Below, in pieces: positions 8,469-18,498 of a DNA stretch of 64,000 bases. Made by a program: the position numbers and the translations under genes. Within the stretch, counting starts at the first letter, position 1; each line of letters opens with the position of its first letter. The notes under the pieces were generated by a model. That model worked only from the letters and a program-made list of their open reading frames with translations, ran no database searches and was not told the origin of the DNA. The stretch is from 2-02-FULL-55-14 sp964534125 (GTDB lineage: Bacteria; Bacteroidota; Ignavibacteria; UBA10030): positions 186,001-250,000 of the forward strand of contig CAZHOJ010000001.1 of the NCBI GenBank assembly GCA_964534125.1. Reading direction: 5' to 3'.

Positions 8469-9074
8469 GAAATGCTAAATGCTAAACTTTTAAATACTAA
8501 CTAAATCTGAAACAGAAAGAAAGAAAAAGACAAAGGGTGGCGCGCTTTACTGAGGTTCGAGTTCTCTCTTGAACGGAATCAAAGGCATTCGCAATATTGA
8601 TTCACTCAACAGGAGAGATAGAAGATGACGAAGAAGTTCGACCTTGAGGATCGCACCCTTCACTTCAGCAAAGACGTCTTTAGATTCGTCAAGATCCTTC
8701 CAGAGATGCCAACGAACCGCGAGGTCACCCGCCAACTTATCAGATCAGCGGGATCGATCGGTGCCAATTATCGAGAGGCAAATGAGGGGCTTGGACACAA
8801 GGATTTCCTGATGAAAGTAAGGGTCGCGAGACGAGAGGCAAAAGAGACGATCTACTGGCTTGAGCTCACAGAATGCCGGGAAGCAGAGCTCGGGGAGAAA
8901 GCACGGCTTGTCGATGAAGCGACGCAGATCATGAAGATACTAGGAGCGATCGCGTGGAAGTTCGAAAGGGGAAGGCAGAAGAAACTGGAAGGAAACTGAA
9001 ATCCGGTCTTAGGATTTTGAAGTTTTCGCACTTCAGCCTTCGTTAGCATTTCCCCGTTTAGCATTTAGCATTTC
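8469..9074. mobile_element. Second inverted-repeat-bounded unit with a four-helix-bundle gene
   Basis: A perfect 19-bp inverted repeat, GAAATGCTAAATGCTAAAC at 8469-8487 and its exact reverse complement at 9056-9074, bounds a 606-bp unit. The single gene inside (8625-8999) is again a four-helix-bundle protein. The repeat itself is built from a 7-8 bp tandem word (AAATGCT). Neither the repeat sequence nor the protein is closely similar to the first unit at 4554-5028, so the shared architecture is the signal. Mobility is inferred. Confidence 0.55.
8625..8999 (+). CDS. Four-helix-bundle protein (23S rRNA intervening-sequence protein family)
   Basis: 124 aa with the family signature QLIRSAGSIGANYREANEG around residues 39-57 and long charged helices on either side. 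It is clearly a different member from the copy at 4642-5007. RBS AGGAGAGA lies about ten bases before the ATG. The gene is the only cargo of a unit with 19-bp perfect terminal inverted repeats. Role unknown; family members are small pentameric helical bundles thought to bind nucleic acid. Confidence 0.85.
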   Translation: MTKKFDLEDRTLHFSKDVFRFVKILPEMPTNREVTRQLIRSAGSIGANYREANEGLGHKDFLMKVRVARREAKETIYWLELTECREAELGEKARLVDEATQIMKILGAIAWKFERGRQKKLEGN

Positions 9075-9076
9075 AT

Positions 9077-9610
9077 TCAGATATACGTCCTTGCAATCAT
9101 CCACCCTGCCATAGTCATCCCATCCCACACCACACCTGAAACGATCTTCGCCTCGAACTCCTGCGGGGTCATTGTGCGGACCTCGAACTCCTCCGTGGCG
9201 TCGGGCCGGGGAGGAACTTCCTGCAGATTGCGGGCGATGTAGACGCGGCAGATCTCGTTCGTCACGCCATTGTACGGATTGAATTCACCGGCGATCATCC
9301 AATCCCCTGCGATCAGTCCAGCCTCCTCTTCGAGCTCCTCGATAGCGGTCTTCTCATGGTCCGAACCTTCTTTCACACCGCCGCATGGGAATTCGAGGCT
9401 TTCCTTGTCGAGGAGGTAGCGGTACTGGTTCACGAGGACGATGCGACCATCTTTGCGGACAGGGACGATGAGGCTGGCACCATGGGTATGGACGTAGTGG
9501 TACTCGCCGGGCAAACCGTTGGGAAGGGTACACTCGTCCTTCTTATAGGTCCACCACGGGTTCGTTTGCACGATCGATTCGGAACGCTTTGTCCATTTGC
9601 GGAGGAGCAT
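9077..9610 (-). CDS. NUDIX hydrolase (ADP-ribose pyrophosphatase-like)
   Basis: 177 aa from the internal ATG at 9610, preferred over a longer frame because it follows an AAGGA sequence and precedes the conserved part. The Nudix box region begins GGVKEGS and ends EELEEEAGL. It deviates from the consensus by D for E and E for R but keeps the EExxEEAGL metal-binding core. The C-terminal layout (TMTPQEFEAKI) matches the ADP-sugar pyrophosphatase subgroup. Substrate not determinable. Its 3' end abuts the inverted repeat of the neighbouring unit. Confidence 0.82.
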   Translation of the reverse strand: MLLRKWTKRSESIVQTNPWWTYKKDECTLPNGLPGEYHYVHTHGASLIVPVRKDGRIVLVNQYRYLLDKESLEFPCGGVKEGSDHEKTAIEELEEEAGLIAGDWMIAGEFNPYNGVTNEICRVYIARNLQEVPPRPDATEEFEVRTMTPQEFEAKIVSGVVWDGMTMAGWMIARTYI

Positions 9611-9737
9611 AAGCAGGATCCTTCGAATGGTTACACAAAGGTCCACGAAGAAGAGCACAAAGACACACGAAGGAAGGTGTCATCCTTTCGTGGAACTTCG
9701 CGATACCTTCGCGGACCTTCGAGAAATGCTTTTCTTC

Positions 9738-10157
9738 TCAGACGAGTTCGCTGGCCGAGAAGAAGAACGCCACTTCGACCTTTCCGTTCTCGACGGAATC
9801 GGAGCCGTGGACGATGTTCTCCCCCTTGTTGTCAGCATACAGCTTGCGGACAGTACCGTCCGCGGCCTCCGCGGGGTCAGTCGCACCGATCGTGGTGCGG
9901 AAGTCGGCGACCGCATTCTGCTTCTGGAGGGCTATGGGGACGCAGGGGCCACTGGTCATGAACTCGACAAGGTCGGCGTAGAACGGGCGTTCCTTGTGAA
10001 CGGCATAGAAAGCGCCGGCCTGCTCTTTCGTGAGCCGAATCTGCTTCATGCCGAGCACTTTGAATCCTGCATTCTGGATATGAGCGATGACTTTTCCCTG
10101 AAGGCCTTTTCTGACGCAATCAGGTTTGAGGATAGCGAGGGTGATTTCCGGGGCCAT
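9738..10157 (-). CDS. ndk: Nucleoside diphosphate kinase
   Basis: 139 aa, the normal length of bacterial Ndk. It transfers gamma-phosphates between NTPs and NDPs through a phospho-histidine. The active-site motif NIVHGSDS gives H117, and the N-terminal LAILKPDCV strand is intact. It lies downstream of sucD on the same strand, separated by a simple-sequence stretch. Identification is secure. Confidence 0.97.
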   Translation of the reverse strand: MAPEITLAILKPDCVRKGLQGKVIAHIQNAGFKVLGMKQIRLTKEQAGAFYAVHKERPFYADLVEFMTSGPCVPIALQKQNAVADFRTTIGATDPAEAADGTVRKLYADNKGENIVHGSDSVENGKVEVAFFFSASELV

Positions 10158-10164
10158 TGAAGAT

Positions 10165-10224
10165 CTACTGAGAGTGAATGGTGAATAGTGAATAGAGAAC
10201 AGAGAATAGAGAATAGTGTAGGTC
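10165..10224. repeat. GAATAG-type simple repeat ending in AGTGTAGGTC
   Basis: A run of GAATAGTGAATAGAGAAC-style words fills the ndk-sucD gap and ends with AGTGTAGGTC at 10215-10224, ten bases from the sucD stop. The same terminal word follows purine-rich repeats at 4567-4576, 40336-40345 and 40401-40410. Seen directly; significance unknown. Confidence 0.6.
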
Positions 10225-10233
10225 AGGGTTTGG

Positions 10234-11238
10234 TCAGCGCTTCCGGCCGGCCTTCTTCGGGGTCTTCTTCTTCGATGCCGACTTCTTCGGTGTCGTCCTC
10301 TTTGTTTTGGTGGCTTTCTTCGGTTTCGACGCTTTGCCTTTTCCCTTCAGGGCCTTCTCCATCGTCTCACCGATCAGCGCGGGGCTGTCGACGACATGGA
10401 TCCCTGCCGCCCTCATGGCCTTCATCTTCTCGGCTGCTGTTCCCTTGCCACCGGAGATGATGGCCCCTGCATGTCCCATCCTGCGACCGGGAGGGGCCGT
10501 CTGGCCTGCGATGAATCCAACGACCGGCTTCTTCACATAGCGTGCGATATATTCCGCAGCTTCCTCTTCTGCCGTGCCGCCGATCTCGCCGATCATGATG
10601 ATCCCCTTGGTCTTCGGGTCCTCATGGAACAGCTTGATGGCGTCGATGAAGCGTGTTCCGATGACCGGATCGCCTCCGATGCCGATGCACGTCGACTGTC
10701 CTATCCCGCGTTCGGTCAGCTGCCAGACGGCCTCATACGTGAGGGTTCCGCTGCGTGACACGACGCCGACCGAGCCCTGCTTGTGGATGAATCCCGGCAT
10801 GATGCCGATCTTGCACTCGCCCGGGGTGATGATGCCGGGGCAGTTCGGACCGATGAAGCGCACACCCCTCTTCTTCGTGGCCTCATAGACGCGCGTCATA
10901 TCGAGGGCCGGAATACCTTCGGTGATGGCCACAACGAGCTTGATGCCCGCGTCTGCCGCTTCGAGGATGGCGTCCGCCGCGAATGCAGCGGGGACGAAGA
11001 CGATGGACGTGTCCGCCTTCTGCTCACGGACAGCATCACGCACAGTGTTATAGACCGGGACCTCCTTCGGGAAAGGATTCTCGGCGTTCCCTTTGTACTT
11101 CGTCCCTCCTTTTCCCGGGGTCACTCCAGCAACGACATTGGTGCCGTACTCAAGCATCTGCATGGTGTGGAATGTCCCCTCGCCGCCAGTGATACCCTGC
11201 ACCACAACGCGGGTCTTCTTATTGACAAGTATGCTCAT
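10234..11238 (-). CDS. sucD: Succinate-CoA ligase alpha subunit with lysine-rich C-terminal extension
   Basis: 334 aa; the usual length is about 290. It makes succinyl-CoA or, in reverse, a nucleoside triphosphate in the TCA cycle, together with SucB-type beta subunits (sucC is not in the window). The phospho-histidine is H256 in MGHAGAIISGG, and the CoA-binding GITGGEG loop is intact. After the normal end at about residue 297 it carries about 37 extra residues that are roughly half Lys/Arg, with repeated KK, PKK and SKKK. The tail resembles histone H1-like or nucleoid tails and is not part of the enzyme fold. Confidence 0.95.
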   Translation of the reverse strand: MSILVNKKTRVVVQGITGGEGTFHTMQMLEYGTNVVAGVTPGKGGTKYKGNAENPFPKEVPVYNTVRDAVREQKADTSIVFVPAAFAADAILEAADAGIKLVVAITEGIPALDMTRVYEATKKRGVRFIGPNCPGIITPGECKIGIMPGFIHKQGSVGVVSRSGTLTYEAVWQLTERGIGQSTCIGIGGDPVIGTRFIDAIKLFHEDPKTKGIIMIGEIGGTAEEEAAEYIARYVKKPVVGFIAGQTAPPGRRMGHAGAIISGGKGTAAEKMKAMRAAGIHVVDSPALIGETMEKALKGKGKASKPKKATKTKRTTPKKSASKKKTPKKAGRKR

Positions 11239-11376
11239 GACAGGTTCTGCCTTCGGTTCATAGAATGGTGAACAGGACGATGCCGTGGGAGCACCGCCAG
11301 GGACATCGCAGGACCATCCCCGCGTGTCCGTATGCCGGAGCGTGCATCGTCCCCGGGTGTTGCGTTACAGCACCGC

Positions 11377-11592
11377 CTACTTCTTCGACGACGAATCCGG
11401 GGACTTCGTCGCATCGTCGAGCTGTTGCGCCTCTTTCTCGACCTCGCTCTGCACGTCCTTTGCCGCCTTCCGGAACTCCTTGATCCCCTGCCCCAGGCCC
11501 TTCGCAAGCTCGGGGAGCTTCTTCGCGCCAAAGAAGATCAGAATGACGAGTAGAATAAGAAAGATCTCGCTGCCGCCAAGACTGCCGAACAT
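11377..11592 (-). CDS. tatA: Twin-arginine translocase subunit TatA/TatE
   Basis: 71 aa. An N-terminal membrane helix (about residues 8-23, EIFLILLVILIFFG) is followed by the FGAKKLPELAKGLGQGIKEFRKA amphipathic region that defines TatA/E, then a charged tail. It would oligomerise to form the Tat pore for folded proteins. The start overlaps the purQ stop by one base (TAATG arrangement), so the two are co-translated. The 138-bp gap to sucD holds no gene. Confidence 0.93.
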   Translation of the reverse strand: MFGSLGGSEIFLILLVILIFFGAKKLPELAKGLGQGIKEFRKAAKDVQSEVEKEAQQLDDATKSPDSSSKK

Positions 11593-12335
11593 TATGTCCT
11601 CCTGCCGGACGCTGCCGGCTGTTCCTGTGTCAAATCAGAGAGTACCGCTGAAACGATCGAATCGAAGATGAACCTTCCGTCCGTGTGTCCGAGCGCCTCG
11701 TCCGCTGCGCGCTCCGGATGGGGCATCATGCCGAGGACATTGCCTGCCTCGTTCATGAGGCCGGCGATGTTCCCGAGCGAGCCGTTGGGGTTGACATCGT
11801 CCGTGATCCGTCCGTCCGGCGTGCTGTAGCGAAAGAGGACCTGTCCGTTGCCCTCGAGACGCTTGAGCGTGTCGGGTTCCGCAAAGTAATTGCCGTCGCC
11901 GTGTGCAATGGGGATCTCCAGGACCTGGTCCTGTGTGCACGCGTTCGTCCACACCGTATCGTTCCGCTCCACCTTCAGGTGCATGTGCGTGCAGATGAAC
12001 CTGAGCGACTGATTCCGGAGAAGGACGCCGGGCAACAGGCCGGATTCCGTCAGGACCTGGAATCCATTGCAGATGCCGATGACCCGGCCGCCCGCCTTCG
12101 CGAACCGGACCACGTCCTTCATGATGGGAGAGAACCGCGCGATGGCCCCGCAACGAAGGTAATCGCCGTATGAGAATCCGCCAGGCAGCACGACCACGTC
12201 CACATCTCCGAGCGACGACTCCTTGTGCCAGATCAGCCGCGATTCCTGCCCCAGGAGAGCGCCCGTTACATAGTGCGCATCGTGGTCGCAGTTGGAACCG
12301 GGGAACACAACAACGCCGAAGCGGACCGTGCTCAT
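11592..12335 (-). CDS. purQ: Phosphoribosylformylglycinamidine synthase, glutaminase subunit
   Basis: 247 aa. Class I glutamine amidotransferase with nucleophile C89 in GICNGFQVL, and a C-terminal MMPHPERA histidine/glutamate pair. It supplies ammonia to PurL in the fourth step of purine synthesis. A 4-bp ATGA overlap with purS upstream shows translational coupling. The PurS-PurQ-(small PurL) layout is of the three-subunit type; purL is outside the window. Confidence 0.96.
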   Translation of the reverse strand: MSTVRFGVVVFPGSNCDHDAHYVTGALLGQESRLIWHKESSLGDVDVVVLPGGFSYGDYLRCGAIARFSPIMKDVVRFAKAGGRVIGICNGFQVLTESGLLPGVLLRNQSLRFICTHMHLKVERNDTVWTNACTQDQVLEIPIAHGDGNYFAEPDTLKRLEGNGQVLFRYSTPDGRITDDVNPNGSLGNIAGLMNEAGNVLGMMPHPERAADEALGHTDGRFIFDSIVSAVLSDLTQEQPAASGRRT

Positions 12336-12586
12336 TTCTTTTCCACCTCGAGGGTGAAATCTTCCATCACGGGATTGGCGAGCAGCTTCGAGGCGGCCTC
12401 CCGGGCGATGGTCTCGGCCTCCGCCTTCGTCCCGGCATCGATGTTCATTTCAATGTACTTCCCGATGCGGACGTTCTCCACCGCCGTGTGGCCGAGGGTG
12501 TGGATACCATGCTCGACCGCTTTTCCCTGCGGGTCGAGGATCGACGAGCGGAGCGTCACCGTGATGCGTGCGTGGTACACTGTCAT
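12332..12586 (-). CDS. purS: Phosphoribosylformylglycinamidine synthase subunit PurS
   Basis: 84 aa, with the family pattern LDPQGKAVEHGIHTLG followed by VRIGKYIEM. PurS bridges PurQ and PurL in the three-component FGAM synthase. Overlaps purQ by four bases (ATGA). Identification is secure by size, motif and neighbour. Confidence 0.95.
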   Translation of the reverse strand: MTVYHARITVTLRSSILDPQGKAVEHGIHTLGHTAVENVRIGKYIEMNIDAGTKAEAETIAREAASKLLANPVMEDFTLEVEKK

Positions 12587-12613
12587 TCCTTTTTCAGAGA
12601 GGTTATGGAACCG

Positions 12614-13381
12614 TCAGATGTCGATCCGTGAGGCTTCTGCCTCCTCTTCCTTCTCGAGCGCCTCCGGCTGGCGAAGCCAGGTCACGAACGACCGCAGCAC
12701 TCCGAGGCCGATGAAGATGACAAGCACCAGAAAGAACATGGCCCCTTTGGAAAAGACGACCGCCAGCATGGCGACACCCAAACCGACCACCTTCCACGGA
12801 TTGGCGATGATGGCCTTCCGGGAAAGCTTCGGGAGCGTCTCATACCGGACCCGGCTCACCATCAGCAATCCCAGCGATGCTGTCAGCACCGGCAATGCGG
12901 CACTTGCAGTGTCCCCCAGTCCGAATTCCGGCGTCCAGAACTGGAGCATGAACGCACACAGCGTGATGGCCTGCATCGGTATCGGAAGCCCGACAAAATG
13001 GTCCTTGTCGAACCCGACGAGCTGGACGTTGAACCGCGCAAGTCGGATCGCACCGAACACGAGCGGGAAGGCCGCGAGCAGCAGCCCCACGTTGCCCAGG
13101 GAGGCGAGCGACGCCTTCCAGATCATGTACGACGGCGCCGCACCGAAGGAGACAACATCGGCAAGCGAATCGAGCTCGACGCCGAACTGGGAGGAAGACC
13201 TTGTGATCCTCGCCATGACGCCGTCAAGCGAATCGAAAATGCCGGCGAGGATGATGAACCAGGCAGCGTTCTCGATCCGCCCCTCGCTGGCATAGACAAT
13301 GGACAGGAACCCGCAGTAAAGATTGAGCGTCGTGAACAGGCTCGGTACGACGGCCCTGGTGACCTTCAGTCTTCGTGGCAT
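12614..13381 (-). CDS. pssA: CDP-diacylglycerol-serine O-phosphatidyltransferase
   Basis: 255 aa multi-pass membrane enzyme. The CDP-alcohol phosphatidyltransferase motif D-x2-DG-x2-AR-x8-G-x3-D-x3-D is complete, starting at DSLDGVMAR. It makes phosphatidylserine, which the adjacent psd gene product decarboxylates to phosphatidylethanolamine. The genes are 4 bp apart on the same strand. At least six hydrophobic segments are visible. Confidence 0.94.
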   Translation of the reverse strand: MPRRLKVTRAVVPSLFTTLNLYCGFLSIVYASEGRIENAAWFIILAGIFDSLDGVMARITRSSSQFGVELDSLADVVSFGAAPSYMIWKASLASLGNVGLLLAAFPLVFGAIRLARFNVQLVGFDKDHFVGLPIPMQAITLCAFMLQFWTPEFGLGDTASAALPVLTASLGLLMVSRVRYETLPKLSRKAIIANPWKVVGLGVAMLAVVFSKGAMFFLVLVIFIGLGVLRSFVTWLRQPEALEKEEEAEASRIDI

Positions 13382-13385
13382 AGGC

Positions 13386-14035
13386 TCATGAAGGATAGGT
13401 TGCCAGCACGGTCTCGCCTGCTGTCGCCGTGTCCCCTACAGAGACCTTGACGACAGCATCCGGCCGGAAGAATATGTCGACCCGGGAGCCGAACTTGATC
13501 ATGCCGAAACGCTCCCCGGCGACCACGGTCTGGTCCAGCGACAGCTCACACACGATCCGCCGGGCAACAAAGCCGGCGATCTGCTTGAACAACACCTTCC
13601 CGAATCTGTTCTCCATCCCGATGACCATCTGCTCGTTCTTTTCGGACGCTTTGTCCTCGTACGCCGCAAAATACTCCCCCTTTACATATCGCAGGTGCTT
13701 GACAATCCCGGAGATGGGGTTCCGGTTCACGTGCACATTCAGCGGCGACATGAAGATGCTCACCTGGATCGCCTTGCCGCCGATGTACTCCGGTTGATCG
13801 ACCTCCTTGACGATGATGACCTTCCCGTCTGCGGGAGAAAGCAGGAGGTCCTCTCCCTGCGGCGGTGTGCGGTCCGGGTCCCGGAAGAAGTTCGTTGCGA
13901 ACAGAAAGAAGAACGCCGAGACACCATAGACAAGATACCGAAAGATCTTCGGTTCTATGAACAATGCTGCCAGCACACCCGCGACGATGCACAGGGTGAC
14001 GACGGTGAAATAGACGTCAAAACCGTATCGAGTGA

Positions 14036-14039
<4 letters not shown>
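13386..14039 (-). CDS. psd: Phosphatidylserine decarboxylase (short form)
   Basis: 217 aa, the short proenzyme form common outside gammaproteobacteria. The GS self-cleavage site that produces the pyruvoyl group is at G184-S185 in IKFGSRVD. Two membrane segments occupy residues 8-48, and the MSPLNVHVNRNP block is typical. It completes phosphatidylethanolamine synthesis after PssA. It overlaps lipA by four bases, so it is translated together with the lipoate cluster. Confidence 0.95.
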
Positions 14040-14919
<880 letters not shown>

Positions 14920-14923
<4 letters not shown>

Positions 14924-16206
14924 GAGACCCTGCTGAAATCGAACTCCTCGATACCGCGCTTCACGGCCGCAAGGAATTCCCCGCCGATAGCGCCGTCAAG
15001 GATGCGATGGTCGAACGAAAGCGTGACATATGCCATCGAACGGATGCCGATCAGGTCCAGACCGTCGTCGTCGGTGATGACCATCGGGCGTTTCTTGATG
15101 GCCCCGATGCCAAGAATGGCGACCTGCGGCTGATTGATGATGGGAATGCCGATGATGTTGCCGAACACGCCATAGTTGGTGACCGTGAAGGTCCCGCCCA
15201 TGATCTCGTCCGGCTGGAGCTTCTTGTTCCGCGTACGGACAGCGATGTCGTTGATGGCGCGGGCAAGGCCGAGGAAGCTCTTCTCTTCGGCGTTCCTGAT
15301 GTTCGGGACGATGAGGCCCGTCGGGGATGCGACGGCCATGCCGAGATTGATGTACTTCCTGACGATGATCTTGTCTCCCTCTACGGACGCGTTCACCAGC
15401 GGGAATTGCTGCAGCGCCTGCACCACAGCGTAGAGGAAGAACGGCGTATAGGTCAGCTTGAACCCTTCCGCCGACTCGAAGGATGCCGCATTCTGCGACC
15501 GGTAGCTGACGATGCGGGATACATCGAACTCGTCGATGGCCTGGACGTGCGGAGAGGTCGCGACGCTTCGCACCATGTGCTCGGCCATCTTCTGCTGGAC
15601 GTTGTCCATCTGGAGGATGTCATGACGCGGCGATGGATATTTCTTCTGCAATTCGCCGAGGTCGGCCTTCGCAATGGTGTATGAGGCCCGTGACACGCCG
15701 GCCCCCGCTCCGCGGTTCTTCAGATAGGCGAACACATCCGTCTTGGTCACGCGTCCGCCCGTACCGCTCCCCTGGATCTGGTCCAGCTCCCCGACCGTGA
15801 TCCCCTCCTGTTTCGCTATCGTTCTCACGAGCGGCGAATAGAAGCGCTTTCCATCCCCGCGGCCGATCGATGGTCCACCCGATGCGACGGGGCGCGGCGT
15901 CTCGTCGGTTGCTGTGGCCTGAAAAGGGGCGGCAGGCGCCACACCTGCATCCGGTACCGGAGCTGCAGCGTCCGTTTCCACCTGCGCGATGACGGTCCCG
16001 ACAGGTACTGTCTCCTGCTCCTGAACCACGATCTTCGCGAGCTTCCCCTCGACCGGGGAAGGGATCTCGGAATCGACCTTGTCGGTGCTGATCTCGAGGA
16101 TGGTCTCGTCCTTCTGGATGGTGTCCCCCACCTTCTTCGTCCAGCGAAGGATCTTCCCCTCCTGAATGCTCTCTCCCATCTTCGGCATGACAACATCTAC
16201 AAGCAT
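14920..16206 (-). CDS. 2-oxoacid dehydrogenase E2 (dihydrolipoamide acyltransferase)
   Basis: 428 aa. One N-terminal lipoyl domain (lipoyl lysine K43 in STDKVDS) is followed by an Ala/Pro linker. An E3-binding domain starts around YSPLVRTIAKQEG (about 150-185), and a catalytic domain ends with the SFDHRILDGA His/Asp motif. Substrate could be branched-chain oxoacids, pyruvate or 2-oxoglutarate. The fused E1 neighbour is most like branched-chain or pyruvate-type alpha2beta2 enzymes. It overlaps lipA by ATGA and is 228 bp from the E1 gene, with an inverted-repeat unit between. Confidence 0.92.
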
Positions 16207-16306
16207 GGATCCTCCGAATGAAGCTCTCGCAAAGTCCGCGAAGCGCGCGAAGACGTATGAATAGATGGAAGTGTAACCGATGTCATCGGTCTAACGTGAT
16301 TCGAAG

Positions 16307-16427
16307 CCATCTCAAAAACCCTTTTCGATCTGGACAAATAACCACAAAGAACACATAGAACACAAAATCGGAGAAAAAACACCTATGAGTTCTTTGTGTT
16401 CTTTGCGGCTAAATATTTTTGAGATGG
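16307..16427. repeat. MITE-like palindromic repeat
   Basis: 121-bp unit with 12-bp perfect terminal inverted repeats CCATCTCAAAAA at 16307-16318 and TTTTTGAGATGG at 16416-16427 (16 bp with one mismatch if extended outward). Inside are further inverted words, CACAAAGAACAC against GTGTTCTTTG. It has no coding capacity. It lies in the E1-E2 gap and could fold into a long hairpin in the transcript. Confidence 0.65.
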
Positions 16428-16434
16428 GTTCTCA

Positions 16435-18495
16435 TCAATAGCCCGCGACCTCTTCGACGGCCGCGAGGATCTTCTGCTTATTGGGGAGCATTGCGTCCTC
16501 GAGCGTCGGCGCATACGGAACATTCGTATCCAGCGCAGCCACGCGTTTTACGGGGGCATCAAGATGCTCGAAGCACGTGTCGGCGATACGGGCAACGATC
16601 TCTCCGCCAAATCCGCCCGTCAGCGTGTCCTCATGGGCAACGATGACACGATTCGTCTTCCTGACCGATGCAAAGATCGTCTCTTCGTCCAGCGGATTGA
16701 GCGTGCGGAGGTCGATCACTTCCACGCTGATCCCCTTCTCCTCTGCCATCCGTGCTGCTTCCAGCGATTGCTGGACGAGGTACCCGTAGGTCACGATGGT
16801 CAGGTCGGTCCCTTCGCGCCTCACCGCCGCCAGGCCGAATGGCAGCACGAAATCCTCTGCGGGCTCAGGAGACGATGCATACCCCTGCCGATACAACCCT
16901 TTGTGCTCCATGAACAGGACGGGGTCATCGCCGCGAATCGCGGCCTTGAGCAATCCCTTCGCATCGGCTGCGTTCGACGGGTACGCAAGCCTGATACCGG
17001 GAATGTGCGCGAAGAATCCGTCAATGGACTGGCTGTGATAGTGGCCGCCGTGAATGTAACCACCGACCGGAACGCGAATCACGACAGGGCAGGACCATGC
17101 TCCGTTCGAGCGATAGTGCATCATCGCCAGCTCGTCCCGTATCTGCATGAAGGCAGGCCAGATGTAGTCGCCGAACTGGATCTCAGGAACCGGCTTCCAT
17201 CCCTTGAGCGCCATGCCGATGGCCACACCCATGATGCTCGCCTCTGCCAGCGGAGAATTGAAGCACCGTCCGTCGCCGAACTTCGCGGTCAGGCCACGGG
17301 TGGCCGTGAAGACCCCACCCTTACCCCCTGCGACATCCTCGCCGAACACGACGACCTTTTCGTTCCGCTCCATCTCCTCTGCAAGGGCATGATTGATGGC
17401 ATCGACGAGGACGACCTTCTTCCCGACATGGTCCTCTGTCAGGCCCGCACGCAACGAGCGAACATGCGCCTCGCCGTAGACATGGTCCATGACGGTCGAG
17501 GCATCAGGAACCGGCTTGGCCTCAGCAGCTTCCGCCGCAGCGTCGACCTCCTGTTTCACGTGCGCCGCAAGCTCTTCCGCCTTCGCATCCGTCAGCAGCC
17601 CCTGTTCGATGAGCCACGAGGTCATTTTTGGGATGGGGTCGAGCTTCTTATCGCGCTCGATGTCATCTTTGGAGCGATACTTCGAGTGGTCGTCGGACGA
17701 AGAATGCGGAAGGAGCCGGACCGTATGTGCAACGACAAGTGAGGGACCGTCACCCTTTCGTGCCCGGGCGACGGCATTCTTTACGACATCGTACGTGGCG
17801 AAAAAGTCTGTTCCGTCCACCTCGAAGCGGTTGAGCCCTTTGAAGCCTGCGGTGATCTCGAACACGGACCCTCCGGCAGTCTGCTGATCGACGGGCACGG
17901 AGATGGCGAACTTGTTGTCCTGGATGAAGAAGATGACCGGAAGCGCCTCGCGCGCGGCCCAGTTGACCGCCTCGAAGAACTCCCCCTCGCTCGTAGCGCC
18001 CTCGCCCGACGAGACATAGACGACCTCATCCGACCCCTCTTTCTTTGCCGCGAGCGCCATCCCCACTGCCTGCAGGTATTGCGTACCTGTCGGGCTGGAT
18101 TGCGTCACCATCCGGGCACTCTTCTTTCCCCAATGTGCCGGCATCTGGCGGCCACCGCTACTGGGATCGTCGGCACGATGAAGCGCCGCGAGGAAGATCT
18201 CTTCGGTGGTTATGCCATTCTGCAGAGCGAAGCCCACATCCCTGTAGTAGCAGTTCGCCCAGTCATGGCCCGAACGGAATGCGAGCGCCGCGCCGACCTG
18301 CGCCGCCTCGTGTCCCGATCCGCCGATGTGGAAGAAGGACTTGCCCTGCTTGAGAACGATGAGATGCTTCTCATCGATCCGCCTTGCGGTAAGCATGGTC
18401 TTGTACGCCTGGAGGACCTGTTGCTCCGTCAGGCCGTGCGGCAGTTTCCTGACCGCTGCCGTCTTCTGCTGCGCCGCTGTCTTTGACATTCCCAC
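16435..18495 (-). CDS. 2-oxoacid dehydrogenase E1, fused alpha-beta subunit
   Basis: 686 aa. The N-terminal half is an E1-alpha thiamine diphosphate domain, with SSGEGATSEGEFFEA then NWAAREALPVIFFIQDNKFAIS-type TPP loop split around residues 160-200. The C-terminal half from about 360 is E1-beta (KVVVFGEDVAGGKGGVF). These are normally two proteins. The fusion occurs in several Bacteroidota/Chlorobiota-type genomes. It decarboxylates the oxoacid and acylates the E2 lipoyl arm; a branched-chain or pyruvate substrate cannot be separated here. Sits between E2 and lipB. Confidence 0.92.
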   Translation of the reverse strand: MGMSKTAAQQKTAAVRKLPHGLTEQQVLQAYKTMLTARRIDEKHLIVLKQGKSFFHIGGSGHEAAQVGAALAFRSGHDWANCYYRDVGFALQNGITTEEIFLAALHRADDPSSGGRQMPAHWGKKSARMVTQSSPTGTQYLQAVGMALAAKKEGSDEVVYVSSGEGATSEGEFFEAVNWAAREALPVIFFIQDNKFAISVPVDQQTAGGSVFEITAGFKGLNRFEVDGTDFFATYDVVKNAVARARKGDGPSLVVAHTVRLLPHSSSDDHSKYRSKDDIERDKKLDPIPKMTSWLIEQGLLTDAKAEELAAHVKQEVDAAAEAAEAKPVPDASTVMDHVYGEAHVRSLRAGLTEDHVGKKVVLVDAINHALAEEMERNEKVVVFGEDVAGGKGGVFTATRGLTAKFGDGRCFNSPLAEASIMGVAIGMALKGWKPVPEIQFGDYIWPAFMQIRDELAMMHYRSNGAWSCPVVIRVPVGGYIHGGHYHSQSIDGFFAHIPGIRLAYPSNAADAKGLLKAAIRGDDPVLFMEHKGLYRQGYASSPEPAEDFVLPFGLAAVRREGTDLTIVTYGYLVQQSLEAARMAEEKGISVEVIDLRTLNPLDEETIFASVRKTNRVIVAHEDTLTGGFGGEIVARIADTCFEHLDAPVKRVAALDTNVPYAPTLEDAMLPNKQKILAAVEEVAGY

Positions 18496-18498
18496 CTT

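Noticed and set aside
12225..13295. Plus-strand 356-aa frame opposite purQ-purS-pssA
   Set aside because: Crosses three well-identified genes on the other strand; Ser/Arg/Pro-rich and without a motif.
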